Made by a program: the position numbers and the translations under genes
Shown: positions 12,829 through 25,100 of the stretch, one piece after another
Position numbering within the stretch: position 1 is the stretch's first letter
Layout of the letters: each line of letters begins with the position of its first letter
Source: Phoronis ovalis
Taxonomy: Eukaryota > Phoronida > Phoronidae
Length of the DNA stretch: 45,661 bases
NCBI GenBank assembly: GCA_028565635.1
Contig: JAOXYB010042503.1
Span: forward strand, 1 to 45,661
Reading direction: 5' to 3'
The notes under the pieces: model-generated
What the model saw: the letters and a program-made list of their open reading frames with translations, nothing else
Told to the model about the DNA's origin: nothing
Databases searched by the model: none

Positions 12829-13213
12829 GCACATGGCCCAGAGAGCTACTAGTGTTAAACCCAGTAGAAGTTGACCTCTTAGTTACAAAAACACTCTGAT
12901 ACTCATTCTTGTGTTATCTGCCACCTGAAGCTTGATTAATACTCCTCAATGTGACTTTTAGCATATAGATCTATTAATTACTACTCAGATGAAATTTCTA
13001 CCCATGCGAAATTTCCATCTTGCAGATCGACCTTTAGTTTATGATTTGGCTAAATGTCACCTTGAGGAGTATTAATCAAGCTTCAAGTGGCAGATAACAC
13101 GAAGGAGTATCAGAGACAAACAAGACAACAATTTTGGTTTGAATTTTTTGATACATTGTGAGTGTTTTGCAGGAGGTCAGCTTTTATTGAATTTAACACT
13201 ATCTGGGCCATGA
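12829..13213. repeat. Foldback (inverted-repeat) element
   Basis: The left arm at about 12829-12957 (GGCCCAGAGAG...GTGTTAAACC...CTGATACTC...GTGTTATCTGCCAC...CTTGATTAATACTCCTCAA) is matched in reverse by the right arm at about 13049-13213. The best-matching part of the stem is GTGTTATCTGCCACYTGAAG plus TTGATTAATACTCCTCAA. The right end is interrupted by the 365 bp MITE at 13214-13578, which duplicated GCCATGA; sequence related to the foldback end resumes afterwards to about 13626. It is non-coding and probably a non-autonomous DNA transposon. Confidence 0.75.
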
Positions 13214-13578
13214 CCCGGGGGGGGGGTACTCAAGGTTTTTTGACTATGGGGATGTGCCGTGGAACCCAATCCAAAATTTTAGCTTAGAAATATAAGGGTA
13301 TAGCAATCCAAAAAAAATTTAAAATATTTGAATATAGCAATCCATTTTTATGCAAACTGGCTGATACAAACCAAATTCCAAAATTTATTTATGGAATTAT
13401 GGATACAAACCTAAAATTAATCCAAATTATTTGCTGTAAGCAGTGGGTAGTAATCCAAATTTTTTAATATCGTTACGGTAGCAATCCAAAAAAATACAGG
13501 AAAAAGTATGCAATCCAACTCCAAAATTTTCAACTGGGCTGCACACCCCACCAAGAAATAACCTGAGTACCCCCCGGG
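13214..13578. mobile_element. 365 bp MITE with CCCGGGGG ends and 7 bp target duplication
   Basis: The ends are CCCGGGGGGGGGGTACTCAAGG and, inverted, CCTGAGTACCCCCCGGG. The element is bounded by GCCATGA at 13207-13213 and 13579-13585, an exact 7 bp direct repeat. The interior is an array of degenerate units around TAGCAATCCAAAA(A/T)TTT at roughly 40 bp spacing. There is no open reading frame of interest. It is inserted in the foldback element at 12829-13213. A second element with similar ends and a 7 bp duplication lies at 43330-43690. Confidence 0.85.
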
Positions 13579-13884
13579 GCCATGACCCTACAGTAGTAGG
13601 GTCATGACTGAAGCCAGGACTAGCTATGCCTCAGATAACTTCTGTCTTCTGACGGGTGAGGCTTGGCGAACGTTACGAATCCTTGTATAGCAAATCATAG
13701 TGAAAGTGACCAACCGTCCCAAAAATATGTAATCGTTACCATCTGAGTTAAAATATTATACTTTTGATACTCTATGTCTATCGAAATTCAACTTTGATTA
13801 CTCCAAAAGTCACTTGGAACTCCTGTGCTGGCATACACATAAAAATTCCTAAAAGCTACATTTGTAACTTTCTCGACAAAATTA

Positions 13885-13992
13885 TTATCCACAATAACTT
13901 GTTCATCCATGCATAAAAGCGACACCTGTGTGTGTGGGTCACTTTCCATAAATTGCTACCAAGGAGTCTAGGATAAATATATTGCAGAATAC
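13885..13992 (-). repeat. Right arm of the 2.3 kb inverted repeat
   Basis: Reverse-complement partner of 11672-11795. It contains CATGCATAAAAGCGACACCT, GGGTCACTTTCCATAAATTG and GCTACCAAGGAGTCTAGGAT. The match continues through AAATATRTTG and GAATAC, so it includes the first bases that precede the LINE frame in the left arm. Confidence 0.85.
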
Positions 13993-13999
13993 AAACAGA

Positions 14000-14686
14000 A
14001 AAGGCGGTTCTGCAAAGTGATCTTGAAGTTGAGGATGTTCATACTGTTCTAACTTTTTATAAAGTATAACGTGAATAAGCGCATATCCCAGGGTTACAAC
14101 ACAAGGGACTAACTGTTTCTGGTACCCATGTTTGTGAATGGGTTTTTGAAATAGCTCCTAACTGTGTTTTTCCATTTTTAAATTTTGATCCCTTTTTCCT
14201 GAGATTAAAAAACATTTTAGATTATTTTACAATACCCCAGGCTGTTTATCGGTGTTGTGAAAAATACCAAATGTGTCGTACACTGGAAATATGGTGTACT
14301 TTTGGTATATTTGATGAAAGAAATTAACCCCAAGTGCATAACGTATGTTAACATGCCTTGTATTTAAAATTCCTCCTTTTTACACATTTTTGCTATCTGA
14401 CATAAACATGCATACCATCAACTGACTTGAGTCAGACCCCGGGGCATATATCTCTTTAAGTCTTGTTAGTGCTTTAGGCTTGCATGCTGAGTGTCATTTT
14501 TAGTCGAGGATTAATTGTTGATGAAGCCATTCATTGTTTCAGCACCAACAGTATTTTGAAAATAAAATAGTTACCGTAAGTTTTTTTTTCGTTGTTTTAA
14601 AATTATTAACTGCCTGTAGTGACAATATATTTGGTAAATTTTGTTGTGAATTTTTGATATAATAATTATGATGCTTTCCCTTTTAG
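14000..14686. other. Upstream flank of MBLAC1
   Basis: No gene. The sequence near 14430-14445 (AGACCCCGGGGCATATA) looks like an end of another GC-ended small element. A polypyrimidine tract and ttttag at 14681-14686 form an acceptor 20 bp before the MBLAC1 ATG, which implies an untranslated first exon further left that I could not place. Confidence 0.5.
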
Positions 14687-17600
14687 ATTTTAATTGGATA
14701 ACATAATGTCAAGTTTACAAACTACTCAGTACACAGTAATAGTGTTAAAGGAAGGATACAGTGAACAACAAAGTTCAGGTAAAATATGCCTTTTCATGTT
14801 TGGGTAAATGAGCCTTATATATGGGAGAAACTGTTACTGAAGGTAAATTTATAATTGCACTCTAACAGCGATGAATGAAGATGTGAATTTGGCAAATATC
14901 TAGACCCAGAATAGTCCCCATAAAAAAAACGTGAGAAAACAGAGTGACCAGAAATTTGTCTAACAATGTCTATAGTCTAACTTTTGGTTAACTGCAACAC
15001 CCTGCATATATTTCCAATCTATCCATGAACTTTCTTACTGTTTCAGGATATTGACTAATTATGTACCCATACCTGTCAAGTTGGCAGAATTGTTGAGCTA
15101 GAGATTTGGGATTTTCAGACAATTTTCTATTGATCAGAAGGTAATGACAGAAAACGAACAATAAAGTGGAAATCTCATGCTCACAACTGGAGACTTGACA
15201 GCTAAATATTATATATGTAAAATCATCTTGTCTTTTAAAGCTCCAAATTCATATCATATAATATATATATACTATATGGCATCTGTGATAAAATTCCCAA
15301 ATTGAAAACCCCCGACTTTATGTGGTCAAAAAATCCTCAAATATTTAACTATGATCTATCTGTATCATAGTAGGTTGCATTTTCATTTCAGTGAAAAGCA
15401 TCCTGTTAATTATACCTATCTGTATTTCCATGTGAGTAGCCATGCAGTCATTTAATGTATATATTTAATATTTAGTTTAGTCTTTGAGGCTATAAGTATT
15501 GTTTTGTAATTTGTGTTTTAACATTGGGTCATATTGTCATAATGATGTGTAATTTGTAGGAGTTCCAACTGTAAGATTGTGTACTGGTTATAATTTCTTG
15601 CTTATCTGAAATCTAACAGCGATATCCATAGTTACCTGAAATTTTTTAAACATAGTTATTTTCAGAACTTCTATTACACCTACTTGTTGAATGCATTGAT
15701 ATCATCTGACATTGCAACTTGATTTCAACAAATCAATATTTGGTTTTATTAAGTTAATGTGTTATTGTGTTTATTTTATTGTCCATTACATAATGGATGA
15801 AGATATTCTCTTATAGTAGGTTTCAGAGTTATGCTCACACCAGATAAAGTACTAAATACTAGTTTGTGACAGCTACTCAGATTTTTCTGATGTCATCAGC
15901 TTAGTCTGTCAGGGAATTGCTGGGGAAACACAGAATCCTGAATTCCTTATACATAAATAGATGCACACAAGCACTAGTTTATGTATTTAGAGGGATAGGA
16001 GTCATCAGACTATTCAGGTAGATAGAGCGGGGACAAACTTATTTTCTTACAGGTGTGAAAGGAATATTTTATTTTCGTGCAGTGGGAATCATTGAATTTT
16101 ATTTTGGTCCATTATGTAATGTGATAAACGTTGTTTTATTTTCGTGTTATAGCATTAGGCATCAATTTTTGTTTATGCAAAAAATGTGCTACCAAATAGA
16201 TGTTCTACTGTCTCAGATGCAGTATTTTGCTGAATAAAAATATGATATATGGAAAATCCCTCCAGTAAGCTATTTTGAATAATTTGCAGTATAAGTATCT
16301 TCTTAGGAGCCTCCAATATATAGACTATTAGTACTGCTTACAACCTGTTTATATACAGTAATTATTGTTGAGGTGGGAAAGGGTTATATTATTTTCGTGA
16401 AGCATGATATCAGGAATTTATCATTTGTGATTCGTGAAAAGGCAATATTATTTCCATTAAGCGGTGGTCCCTACCCATTTCCCCCCTCAATGTCTCATAA
16501 TAACAGATATTTCTGATGTCATTTTACCACATCACAAACCTGTATGTTGTATATACAAAAAAGCATAACTCAGAAACCTACAGTAAGATAAATGTAATTT
16601 TGACTTCGATAACTTCCAAGATGGCTGACTGGCAGGCATGTTTGTTCTCCAGATGTTAGCTTGCAATAATAGCTTTTTTTTTGTCGAATCATCTTCATAT
16701 TAGGTACAGGGTAAGTACTGGCCAAAGTACACGTCAGATATAAGTTTGACCCTGATTACTTCTAACATGGCTGACTGGTGGCCATGTTTGTACCCGAGAG
16801 TGCATGTTAAGTTGTGCCCATTTCGGGAAAGACGAAGCGATGTTTGGACGATTTGAATGTGGATTCACGAAAGTCATAGGCTGGTGGGTGTATTAGGCCA
16901 ATCACATGTAATTTTGACCCAATTACTTCCAACATGACCAACTGGTCATTATGTTTGTTCCCAATAGTGCACGTTACTTTAGTTTATGCCCATTTCGGGA
17001 AAGACAAAGCAAAACCACCTATTTTCCCTTCAAACCAAAAACTTTACATTTTCCCTCTATTATCAACCTCAGAACTCTTATACATACAAAGATGGCTTTA
17101 CAACTAAAGAAACTACATCATATGATGGGCATCTGTCTGCACCCGCGGACCTCTTGTTTGGTAAAAAGATTTATTTGAAATATACCGACTCCTCTTAAAA
17201 CTCTATCTTTCACTTGAGAATACTTTTTCTCAGATTAATGCAAACACTTGTTCTTTATCCATTAAAAAACAAACAGTTACTAATACAGTGTTTCCTTGGA
17301 CTATGATTCATATTTTAACTAAATACCCCTCAGACAATGTCTTAAAAGTACAATGTCATCATCCTTAGAAATGGGAAATATTTCATAATCCTGTTTAATA
17401 TTTATTTTTAGGATCTTGTAAGGCTGATGGCACTATCACTTTAATAAAAGGTCCTCATAACGTAGTGGTTGATACTGGAAGTCCTTGGGATAGAGACTTG
17501 TTATGCCAAGGTATGTACAACACTAGAGGCAACTAATATACAAGGTTTTGACACAGCTGATACTGGTACCTTGTTAGATGTTACAAAATGTTTAATGTAT

Positions 17601-20600
17601 TATGTGTCATTAATTGACTGTTGAAGTATTATGTAATTTTGATAATTCTATTTGGAAATTGTTCCAAAAAAATACATTTTGAGGTATAGCTAATGTAATG
17701 AAGGGACGGATCAAGAGCAAAACGTTCACCATTTCGATATAAGTGTAATTTCTTCTCACCGGATGTCATTTAGCTATTACATTGAAAGTACACAGAAATT
17801 TTCTAAAATTACATTCCTGGTAATTTTCAGTAGAAACTGATTTTTGCAAAACTTTTGTAGCCTTTTATAAATTGCTTAATTTATAGATTATTAATATGCT
17901 TGCTGTATTAGTTATTTCTGCTATCTAACAGCTTTGCAAGAGAATGGACTAACTGCAGATAATATTCGTTATGTAGTGTGCACCCATGGACATTCTGATC
18001 ACGTAGGAAACTTAAACATGTTTCTTCAAGCAACACATATTGTGTCTCATGATATATGCAAGGGCAACATATACCAAGCTCATGATTTTAAAGCAGTAAG
18101 TAATACTTAAAGAAAATTTAAATGTCATCTATTAGGGATTTCAGCAGTAGGGGGATTTTAAGACTGCACATTCTGTGAATAAGCAGTATTTTTCCACTTG
18201 AAAATAAGTTACTTTTTATCCCCTAGCAGATGAGATTTGAAACTCAAACTTCTTATTATAAAACAAGACATTTGTCTAATGCCCATCGCATGTGTAGGAT
18301 TATATTTTTTTAACATTTATTGTTTTTTTACATTAGAAAAGAATACATCATGCATTATAATCTGGTTTATCATTGTTTTGGTGGGGTACTCTTATTCAAA
18401 ATGACTATATGCTGCCCGATAAATTACCCCGGGGGGGGTACTGACCATATTTTTAGTTGGCAATGTGCAGCACAAACTCGAGAAATCCACTTATTTTTAG
18501 GGATTTTGGTGTCAAAAATTGACCCATTTTTAAGGTTTTCTGTCATAACAAGGACCCGTTTTTAAGTTTTTTTTTCTCAGAGAAGTTCCCTGGAATTGCT
18601 ACCTTTAAATAAAATCATGGAAAAACGGTTCGCTTTTCATCAAACCAAAAGTGGATATTTCTGGGATTATTTTTAGGGATTAATTTAGGCTACTAACCTA
18701 TGGAGGCTTCAGAGAACTACCTTTGAATCATCCAATTAGCGCTTCGTCTTTGCGGCTATAAATGCAAATGAATGTGACATGCCCTTTCAGGAACAAATAT
18801 GGCCACCAGTTAGCCATATTGGAAGTAATCTGGGTCAAAATTACACATAGCTTGTACTGTGTCCTGTACTTTGTCTGCACCAAATATGAAGCTGATCGGA
18901 TAAAAACTAAAGCTGTTATTATGGCATATAATCTCGAGAACCAACAGTCGGCCATCTTGGGAAGTGATCCATGTCAAAATTATAATCAACCTGTACTTTG
19001 ACCTATATTTATTCTGTAACGAATGTGAAGCTGATAGAACAAAAACTGAAGTAGTTGTACAAGTAGTTGTAGCAAACAATGTCAAAGATTCCTACCGGCA
19101 TTTGAGCTACTTGTCAAGGTTATTTTAAAATTCACCTAGCCTATACACCCACCAACCTATGGCCTAATTCCTGAATCGTCCAAGCAGCGCTTCGTCTGTG
19201 GCTATAGGCACAACCTAACATGCCCTCTCGAGAACAAATATGGCCATTAGTGGGCCATATTGGAAGTAATCCGGGTCAAAATTATATATAGCCGTTACCA
19301 GCTGGAGGAACTGTTTATGGTTTGTAGCCAGCCAGGTCTGGGGAACAGATATTATGGGAAACAGACTCGATGGGTGCTCCCGATATAACCTGTCTGTGAT
19401 CTGTATTTACTCTGTACCAAACGTGAAGCTGTTTTTATGACGAACAATCTCGAGAACCAACATGGCCACCAGTCGGTCATCTTGGGAAGTGATCTAGGTC
19501 AAAATTATAACCAACGTGTACTTTGACCTGTATTTACTCTGTACAGAATATGAGGTAGATTGAATAAAATTAAAAACTGACGTAGTTTTTGCCACAAAAG
19601 AAACTGTTACACACAGCAAAATGTCGAAGATTCTTACTGGCATTTAACATACTTGTCCAGGTCATTTTAAAATGTCACCTAGACGGTATGTGAAGTGCCT
19701 TCTCGGAAACAAATATGGAAGTAATCCATGTCAAAATTATACAAAACCTGTACTGTGACAAGTACTTACTCTATGCTGAACATGAAGCTGATTGGATAAA
19801 AACTAAAGTACAATCTCGTGAACCAACATGGCCACAAGTCGGCCATCTTGGATATAAACCGGGTCAATATTATATATAACCTGTACTTATTCTGCACTGA
19901 ATATGAAGCTGATTTAGAATGCATACACAGAGTCTATCAATGCTATCAAATTGTTGGTGACAACTAGCTAGCCCAACAGTGCTCAAGTGCAACATGTCAT
20001 TTACTTTTGCCTATTAATTTGCAGGGTATACCATACGAGATTGATGAAGATTTGGAAGTAATTGCAACTCCTGGTCATACAAGTGAAGATGTCACTGTAA
20101 TTGTGAAAAATACAACTATGGGAACTGTGGCAGTAGTAGGTTAGAAACTTTTGTATTGATGTTTCATATTTACTGCAATTTCTTCAGGCATCATGTGCTT
20201 GTTAAGGTCTGCATGCATGGTCCATTTTGGTACAGAATTACCCCAAAATCAATAGGCGCCATTGTGTTCATATGCATAATTCCACTTACTATAATTTTCT
20301 CTTCTCGAGATATCTCGTTAAGTGACTTTGACATGGCGATAGTTACAGGGTAAATCCAGAGTACCTGAAGCTAGTGGAGTACAATGATACTTTGGGATTC
20401 ATCAGTTTTGTGCAATTTGCTGAGATTCAAATTGATGGACACACCTTTTGAACTCAGAGCATCATATTAAAGCTCAGTGCCAAATCAGTGAGAATAACTC
20501 GGGATGATATCTCATCAGAGGTGTATCTTAGTGTATAGAGCTGACGAAGATGTGACACTGCCTTGGGGAACTTTCTTTTGACCAATTTTGGGTTGTTTTA

Positions 20601-21135
20601 CTATGCACCCGGGATATATTTTTGGTATGCTTTTTACAGAATCTTGCAAAACAAATAACAGTATCTTCAACATTAAAACATTTCAGGTGTTTTAGAATTT
20701 CTTTAGTCTAAATTTCCATATATTTTTTTGGTAAAGTTAGTCTTGAATAAAATTCTGCTCTCAGCAACACACTCCCCACCCAGATAATTGTATACAAAAA
20801 GGTTCAGACTTTTGACAAAGTGAAATTGCTAAAATTGTAGGCAAATTTCTCAGTTATTGTTTAGATGGTCTATTTGCAAAATATTTCTGTGTACATTCGT
20901 AACTGCAATCTTGCATTAATGATTGAAAATTTTAATTTCAGGTGATTTATTCGAATGTTTTGAAGACTTAGGAACACCCCAACTCTGGCAGGAAAGGAGT
21001 TGCAATCCCGAAATACATCAACAAAGTCGTATGAGAATCTTGGAAATGGCCGACTGTGTTATCCCTGGGCATGGGTCTATGTTTAAAGTACCCGAGGCTT
21101 ATAAACAAGAAATGCACATGGTAATGATAGAATAA
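14687..21135 (+). CDS. MBLAC1: MBLAC1-like metallo-beta-lactamase-fold hydrolase
   Basis: Five exons splice in frame: 14687-14778 (ATG 14706), 17412-17510, 17932-18095, 20025-20139 and 20942-21135. They encode 214 residues. The metallo-beta-lactamase fold is complete: VDTGS with D45, the metal-binding THGHSDH at 75-81 (H76, H78, D80, H81), TPGHT with H130, VVGDLFE with D152 and PGHG with H194. From memory human MBLAC1 has the same signature blocks. It has been reported as a nuclease that trims the 3' ends of replication-dependent histone pre-mRNA and as a ceftriaxone-binding protein. The human protein is about 266 residues; this one lacks a low-complexity stretch before the VDTG block. All metal ligands are present, so the enzyme should be active. 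Introns 1 and 3 carry dispersed repeats. It runs tail-to-tail with the Na+/H+ exchanger gene. No canonical AATAAA was seen close after the stop. Confidence 0.95.
16028..16490. repeat. MITE-like array of ATTATTTTCGTG units
   Basis: The motif TATTTTATTTTCGTG(C/A)AG and variants recur near 16065, 16130, 16385 and 16440 between GGGGACAAACTT on the left and GGTCCCTACCCATTTCCCCC on the right. Inverted ends are weak (GGGGAC versus GTCCC). It is placed with the other arrays by architecture only. Confidence 0.4.
16605..17010 (-). repeat. Dispersed repeat, locus 2 (reversed)
   Basis: Reverse-complement copy of the unit at 3647-4400. It contains TTCCAAGATGGCTGACTGG, TAACATGGCTGACTGGTGGC, CCCATTTCGGGAAAGACGAA (twice, near 16820 and 16990) and GGATTCACGAAAGTCATAGG followed by CTGGTGGGTGTATTAGGCCA. 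It lies in MBLAC1 intron 1. Confidence 0.85.
18420..18690. mobile_element. One-ended remnant of a CCCCGGGGGGGG element
   Basis: TACCCCGGGGGGGGTACTG at about 18427-18445 resembles the left end of the MITE at 13214. It is followed by degenerate units around CCATTTTTAGG and CCGTTTTTAAG. The opposite end is not visible before dispersed repeat locus 3 begins, so the copy is probably truncated. It lies in MBLAC1 intron 3. Confidence 0.5.
18690..19920 (+). repeat. Dispersed repeat, locus 3 (about 2.5 units)
   Basis: The direct-orientation copy is the longest locus, with diverged units. CACCAACCTATGGCCTA recurs near 19150, and GCGCTTCGTCTTTG near 18740 with GCGCTTCGTCTGTGG near 19188. ACAAATATGGCCACCAGTTA and AACATGGCCACCAGTCGG recur several times, as does CTGTACTTTGACCTGTATTTA. 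It lies in MBLAC1 intron 3 and ends about 100 bp before exon 4. Confidence 0.85.
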
Positions 21136-22150
21136 GGAACATGACATCCAAATTGAAAAAAATTTTCAAGTTGTTATTATGTTACTTTATACTTCTTTTT
21201 GTAATATAAATTTATTTACATTTTGTATCATTTACAATATTTGTAGATATTTAAAAAAGATATCACTGCAAAATTTGTACACAAGGCGTAACGAACGGGA
21301 TATTGGCTCACATGCATTTTCAGTAACAGACAACACCAAATATTTGAAATTCTCCTGTAATCATGCCATCACATTTAAAAAAACAAGTAATTTCAGTTAG
21401 TCGACCAAATGCTGATTTGAGAAAATATCAGTTCAGTAATCCAAAAACAGTTGCTGAAACGTCTCCGTGCTGGCAGAAAAAATTGACAAGCAAAAAAAAA
21501 GGACATTTCACGTCTCCGTTCGCACCCAACGCACCCCCCCATCTGACGAGCCTGTTGTAACAACCTGAAGTGTGTGCAAAAAAAACAACATTGGATTTGT
21601 CAAGTCACTCATAGCAAGACAGTGCAAAAAAACAGATAATATTGGCACACCAATAGCTTGAGCTATACAATTTACATTTATCAAGTACAATTTTTGACTT
21701 TCAGTATGTAGTCGCAAACAATAAGAATATGAAATGTTTAATCCTGGTGAAATCAAATACAATTTAGCTAACTATTGTACCAAATTTCAACTTCATAAAA
21801 AATCTCACAATGCCCCATTTGACAGCAACACTATAATTCCAGCCTCACCTGGTATAACACAGGTGAAAAGCAATTGCTTGTATACCTATCCAACTAGATA
21901 ATTATGTTACATGAATCCACTGTTTCAGTTTACAGTGAGCCTCATGAAGACCCAAAGATGATGCAATTTCAAAACTGAAGTTTTACATTTTTATTATGTT
22001 CACAATTCATGCACATTTCTCATGTCACAGGAAGTAAGTAGTCTTTAGCACTAACACACCACCAAGTAGTATCACAGTCTGGACCCGACACGAATACAGC
22101 AGAGTTATTTCTTTCGCTGGTTGTAACAAGTATAAGATGCTGATATTATT
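21136..22150. other. Region between convergent MBLAC1 and exchanger genes
   Basis: It contains the 3' untranslated ends of both genes. Besides the minus-strand AATAAA at 21990-21995, no signal was identified. A C/A-rich stretch near 21525-21540 has no recognised role. Confidence 0.6.
21990..21995 (-). other. Polyadenylation signal of the exchanger gene
   Basis: AATAAA on the minus strand lies about 155 bases after the stop codon at 22151. It is the first canonical hexamer downstream, so it is the likely signal. Cleavage was not located. Confidence 0.5.
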
Positions 22151-25100
22151 TCAGACAGCATCACCTTGAGCCCCAGGAATTTTTAGTTGCGTTCTTATTG
22201 GTACTGGATGAGTTATTCCAAGACCTAAATCACCATCCATGGTTTCTACACTCTAAAAACAAAGAGAATATAGCAGGGTATTATTGAGTAAAAAATGTAT
22301 ACAAAAAGAAAATTTCATTGAACAAATAAATTTATCATCTCCAGCATGGGAATTAAAAACTTCCAAGAATAAAATTAAGAGTAAACTGTTAGTACACACA
22401 GTTGAAAATTCATGAGACATCACTTTATTACATCAGTTGCGCAAATGATATTGGTGTTTTACAAACAACATCATGTGAAGAGAAATAAAGAAGTAAACTT
22501 CTTCCTGGTCATACCCAATCTCTTCACATGTTTCTAGAGCAGATATACTGTGTGATGTCTTTTAGGCAGATTACAACAGGATTGTGCAAGCAGCAGGTAC
22601 ACCATTAAAAATTGTTGCAATTAATCCCAAACTGCAGCTGGAAGTTTCAGCATAGATACAGTACATGACTTCTGTTATTGCTCATTTGTGATTTAATAAG
22701 CACTATCCTGAAAAGTTTTGCAACAGCATGTAGATAAGTAATACCACCAATCGGAGAAAAGAAGAGAACACCAAAAAGATTGATATGCACACACAAGACT
22801 AAAGAAATATTGTAAAGATTAAACCTTGATACAAGTCAAACTTGTGACACACAATTTTAACAGCAGACCTCTTCGCTTTCTAAACAATTTGTTTTCAATT
22901 AAGTCGAGTCACTGGGCGAATGTTTAATTTTACTCTGCTTGTAGTAATCAAATATTATTAAATAAATGTATCAGTTTATACCATTATACTCTTGTGTGCA
23001 AAACTAAAAATCGAAGAGATCTGCTGATATAACACAACAAACTATTAACCGGTATTAAAACAAACCTCTATGCCTGAATAGAAGGGCTATCAGCCAACTG
23101 AAAGATTCAAAACAATGCAAATCAAAATCATGGGACGTGATACACGAATGTACTGCTTGTTGGCCAGTTTCATACAATAACACTTTTTTATGCTTCGAGT
23201 TAGAAAATGTCAAACAGGTTAGCTTCATGAAATGCACAAAATTAACTGTACACCTTCAGAATACAAGTCTACCACATTCACACATGATAAAATACTCAAT
23301 CCTCAATGACCCGTGCACAGAAAGACGAGCACATACCATTAAATGTTCTCCACAATCTGTTTTAAAGCAATGCAGTACCATTACTGTTTTGGCACTATCA
23401 CATATTTTTTCCAAGAATCAATATGACTTGTGCAAAATGGGTAGGAACAAGTACTGCTCCTTTATTTTTGCAAAAATTATTCTCTAAAGTAACAATAACA
23501 GAACCCCGAATAGAACAACTGTTTCATGACATTCTAACAGTAGGTTACGGAGAACACTGATAAAGTATATGTATCAACATTAGTATCAAGATTCATAATC
23601 CATAACCGAAAAAAAAATAACTAATTGTTAGTAAAGGTAACATAACCAGCTTGGATAACCAGACACCTGCATAATTTTAAATTACTGCCCATGACCAATG
23701 TATCTAATTAGCTAATAATTAACAGCGCAAATTACCAAAGCTGTGGTCAGTTATGGTTTTCTTGGGTGTACTATAATTAAAATATAAGCAAACTGTTATA
23801 ATATTAAACACATTAATTAAGGATGATCATTAACTAATTTAAAATCTGACCTTCAAAAAGCCCTTTTGTATTAAAAAAAGCCCAAACTTAGTGAACAATC
23901 ATCCTTAAGCATTTGAAAATGCATCACATCACTCATTTTCACAATGTTGGCAAAATTTAATTTTATAGCAAACTAACTTTAGTTTTTAAACTGCTCATTA
24001 AATGCATTAATTAATATAGAACAGATGTTGGGAAATAATACAGTTACAAGCATATGACAAAAAGGTTATTAAGAAGAATAACATGTTGAAATCCAAGGAT
24101 TTTAGTAAAAGAGATAGGAACCCAAGATGCTCCAAGGAAGCAGATCTCATAAGGCAGCAATATACTATAATACAGAAAGTACAGTGCTCTTGTAGTTTCA
24201 ACGGTAGAGTGAATTATGCTACAAATAACATAATATTGGTTCCTTTATTGCATACATAGAAAGATGGCTTTGGTAGTTAATGTTATCAGCAAGTAGAGTA
24301 TAAAATCACCATGTTACTGTGAGTCACATGCACAAAACCACATTTGCCAAAGTTTTGAAAATCTGAATCGGTCCACCTTGAAGGAATACATACTGACAGG
24401 GAAGATGATTGCAAAGATTCAAGATTGTAAAATCAAGACATGCACATAGATTTGTTTTACAATTTTAGCCAACTGCTTTTCGGACTTACTAATACTTTCG
24501 GTAAGTACTAATACTTTTACTAATACATCCAACTCTCCCGTCACCCGTATGTAATTTTAAAGTTTTGGTGGTAAAAAGGTTGAAAATTTTATCAGCGCGA
24601 GTGATATAAATCCTAACAGTATTCAAAATTTCATTATTTTCGAAAGTGCCATTTTTTAGGAAAATTCTTGGCTGGCAAATCACGATTATAATTCTCCATT
24701 GCTTCGAAATCTCTCCACATGGACGAGTGCATTCCCATAATTCTGCATTTTGTGAATGAACAATTATAGTTTTGTACAGACCTGCACAATTCATTCATAA
24801 TAGTGGTTCCATTGTGTTTGTCACCACTAAAGTCAATTGGTGCATGCTGTTTGTTAAAGTAATTAATACTGAGCACATGTCAAAAGTGCACAGAAGAATT
24901 GTAAATGAATTGCCTATTTTATTCTTGCCAGTTGTTTCTTTCCTACTTGTTTTAAGATGAAACAGAGACACTAATTCACCAAGTACAATGTATGACATCA
25001 TAAAGTCACATATTAATAACTAAATATAACTCACATTTTACCCAATGTCAGTGTTTAGTTCCTACAACATGCAGTATTCATAATACGAACAAAACGTGCT

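Larger units (their letters stand above)
14779..17411 (+). other. MBLAC1 intron 1
   Basis: It has the donor gtaaaa after 14778 and the acceptor tttttag at 17411. It contains the MITE-like array at 16028-16490 and dispersed repeat locus 2. No coding exon was recognised; the short open frames near 16055 and 16951 lie in repeats. Confidence 0.75.

Noticed and set aside
24489-24876. Overlapping minus-strand open frames of 80-101 codons in exchanger intron 17
   Set aside because: Not similar to the exchanger or to any family known to me, and no in-frame splice sites.
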